Assembly: GCA_963835705.1 (NCBI GenBank)
Contig: CAWIGR010000002.1
Span: 1-64,000 of the forward strand
DNA from: JACVRW01 sp963835705
GTDB taxonomy: Bacteria; Actinomycetota; Thermoleophilia; Solirubrobacterales; Thermoleophilaceae
Length of the DNA: 64,000 bases
Direction of reading: 5' to 3'
Made by a program: the position numbers and the translations under genes. Position 1 is the stretch's first letter, and the number at the start of each line of letters is the position of its first letter. Under the pieces are notes generated by a model. It was not told the origin of the DNA. It worked only from the letters and a program-made list of their open reading frames with translations, and did no database searches. This document shows, one piece after another, positions 63,555 to 64,000 of the stretch.

Positions 63555-64000
63555 CGCCTGAGCGCCTCGGGTCGCAGCGCCGGGTTGTCGTAGCCCGTGT
63601 CGGCCGGGTTGACGTTCTCGCCGGGCGGCACGATCTCGTCGATCCGGTCGAGGACGTCGTCGGACAGCTCCACGTCCGCGGCGCCCAGCTGCGACTCGAG
63701 GTGCTCCATCTTGCGGGGCCCGATGATCGCCGACGTGACCGCGGGATGGCGGATCACGAAGGCCAGCGCGAGCTCGATCAGCGTCATGCCCGCCTCCTCG
63801 GCCAGCTGGGCGAGCGCGTCGGCCGCGTCGAGCTTGCGCTGGTTGGCCGGGATCGAGAGGTCGTAGCGCTTCGGCAACATCGCCGAGCGGCGTGAGGTCA
63901 GGTCGCCGGCGCCCTTGCGCCACTTCCCCGACAGCCAGCCGCCGGCCAGCGGGCTCCACGGGAGCACGCCGATGCCGTAGCGACGGCAGGTGGGCAGCAC
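63551..64000 (-). CDS. Aldo/keto reductase (N-terminal part beyond the window)
   Basis: The last 149 residues of an NADP-dependent aldo/keto reductase. YGIGVLPWSPLAGGWLSGKW is the strand-7 region, MTLIELALAFVIRHPAVTSA with IIGPRKMEHLESQLGA is the cofactor-binding end, and the tail is VPPGENVNPADTGYDNPALR. The catalytic Tyr, Lys and Asp lie beyond the right edge. Substrate is unknown. Confidence 0.9.
   Translation of the reverse strand: MLPTCRRYGIGVLPWSPLAGGWLSGKWRKGAGDLTSRRSAMLPKRYDLSIPANQRKLDAADALAQLAEEAGMTLIELALAFVIRHPAVTSAIIGPRKMEHLESQLGAADVELSDDVLDRIDEIVPPGENVNPADTGYDNPALRPEALRR

Overview
The window is about 70 percent G+C. It carries an actinobacterial-type secE-nusG-rplK-rplA-rplJ-rplL-rpoB block, a short RpoD, FolE2, a B12-dependent ribonucleotide reductase with NrdR, a two-component pair and many secreted or SnoaL-like proteins. 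Gene content and protein style suggest a soil actinobacterium, most like Thermoleophilia (Solirubrobacterales or Gaiellales). That placement is inference; no rRNA gene is present to confirm it.

Layout. 1-9.9 kb: translation and transcription operon on the minus strand (rpmG, secE, nusG, rplK, rplA, L10 leader, rplJ, rplL), then a gamma-glutamyltransferase/VOC/membrane-hydrolase insertion, then rpoB, which runs off the window. 9.9-16.6 kb: glycosyltransferase, HNH nuclease, tRNA-Thr and tRNA-Tyr, GNAT, rpoD, folE2, a Clp-N-like protein and two membrane proteins. 16.8-20.4 kb: a response regulator and histidine kinase flanked by two secreted Asp/Gly-rich proteins with matching tails. 20.4-25.9 kb: stress membrane protein, cyclase, broken sugar ABC permeases, quinone reductase, cNMP-binding protein and a hydrolase-adenylyl cyclase fusion. 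25.9-31.9 kb: a six-gene catabolic operon (dehydrogenase, amidohydrolase, intradiol dioxygenase, FAH hydrolase, deacetylase, MetE-like) with many single-base frame breaks. 32-40.3 kb: tRNA-Thr, DUF192, holB, tmk, epimerase, cupin, then nrdR-nrdJ behind two probable NrdR boxes; nrdJ holds a 163-residue mini-intein inside its active-site motif. 40.3-53.4 kb: SRPBCC protein, FAD oxidase, then two very large unrecognised proteins (1533 and 1275 aa) plus small membrane proteins, divergent from an ECF sigma factor coupled to a membrane-anchored propeller protein. 53.4-64 kb: SnoaL-like protein, small membrane protein, phosphodiester glycosidase plus GH3 hexosaminidase, a second FAD oxidase, LuxR regulator, M20 peptidase, luciferase-like oxidoreductase, secreted protein and an aldo/keto reductase that runs off the end.

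Two themes cut across the window. First, single-base indels, mostly +1 in G or C runs, break many genes. They are dense in 4-6 kb and 26-32 kb and absent in 32.7-37.3 kb and 40.3-55.8 kb. This looks more like local consensus error than wholesale gene decay. Second, the best candidates for undescribed biology are the giant-protein/ECF locus, the two-component system with its paired secreted proteins, and the catabolic operon. The NrdJ intein is the clearest unusual feature.
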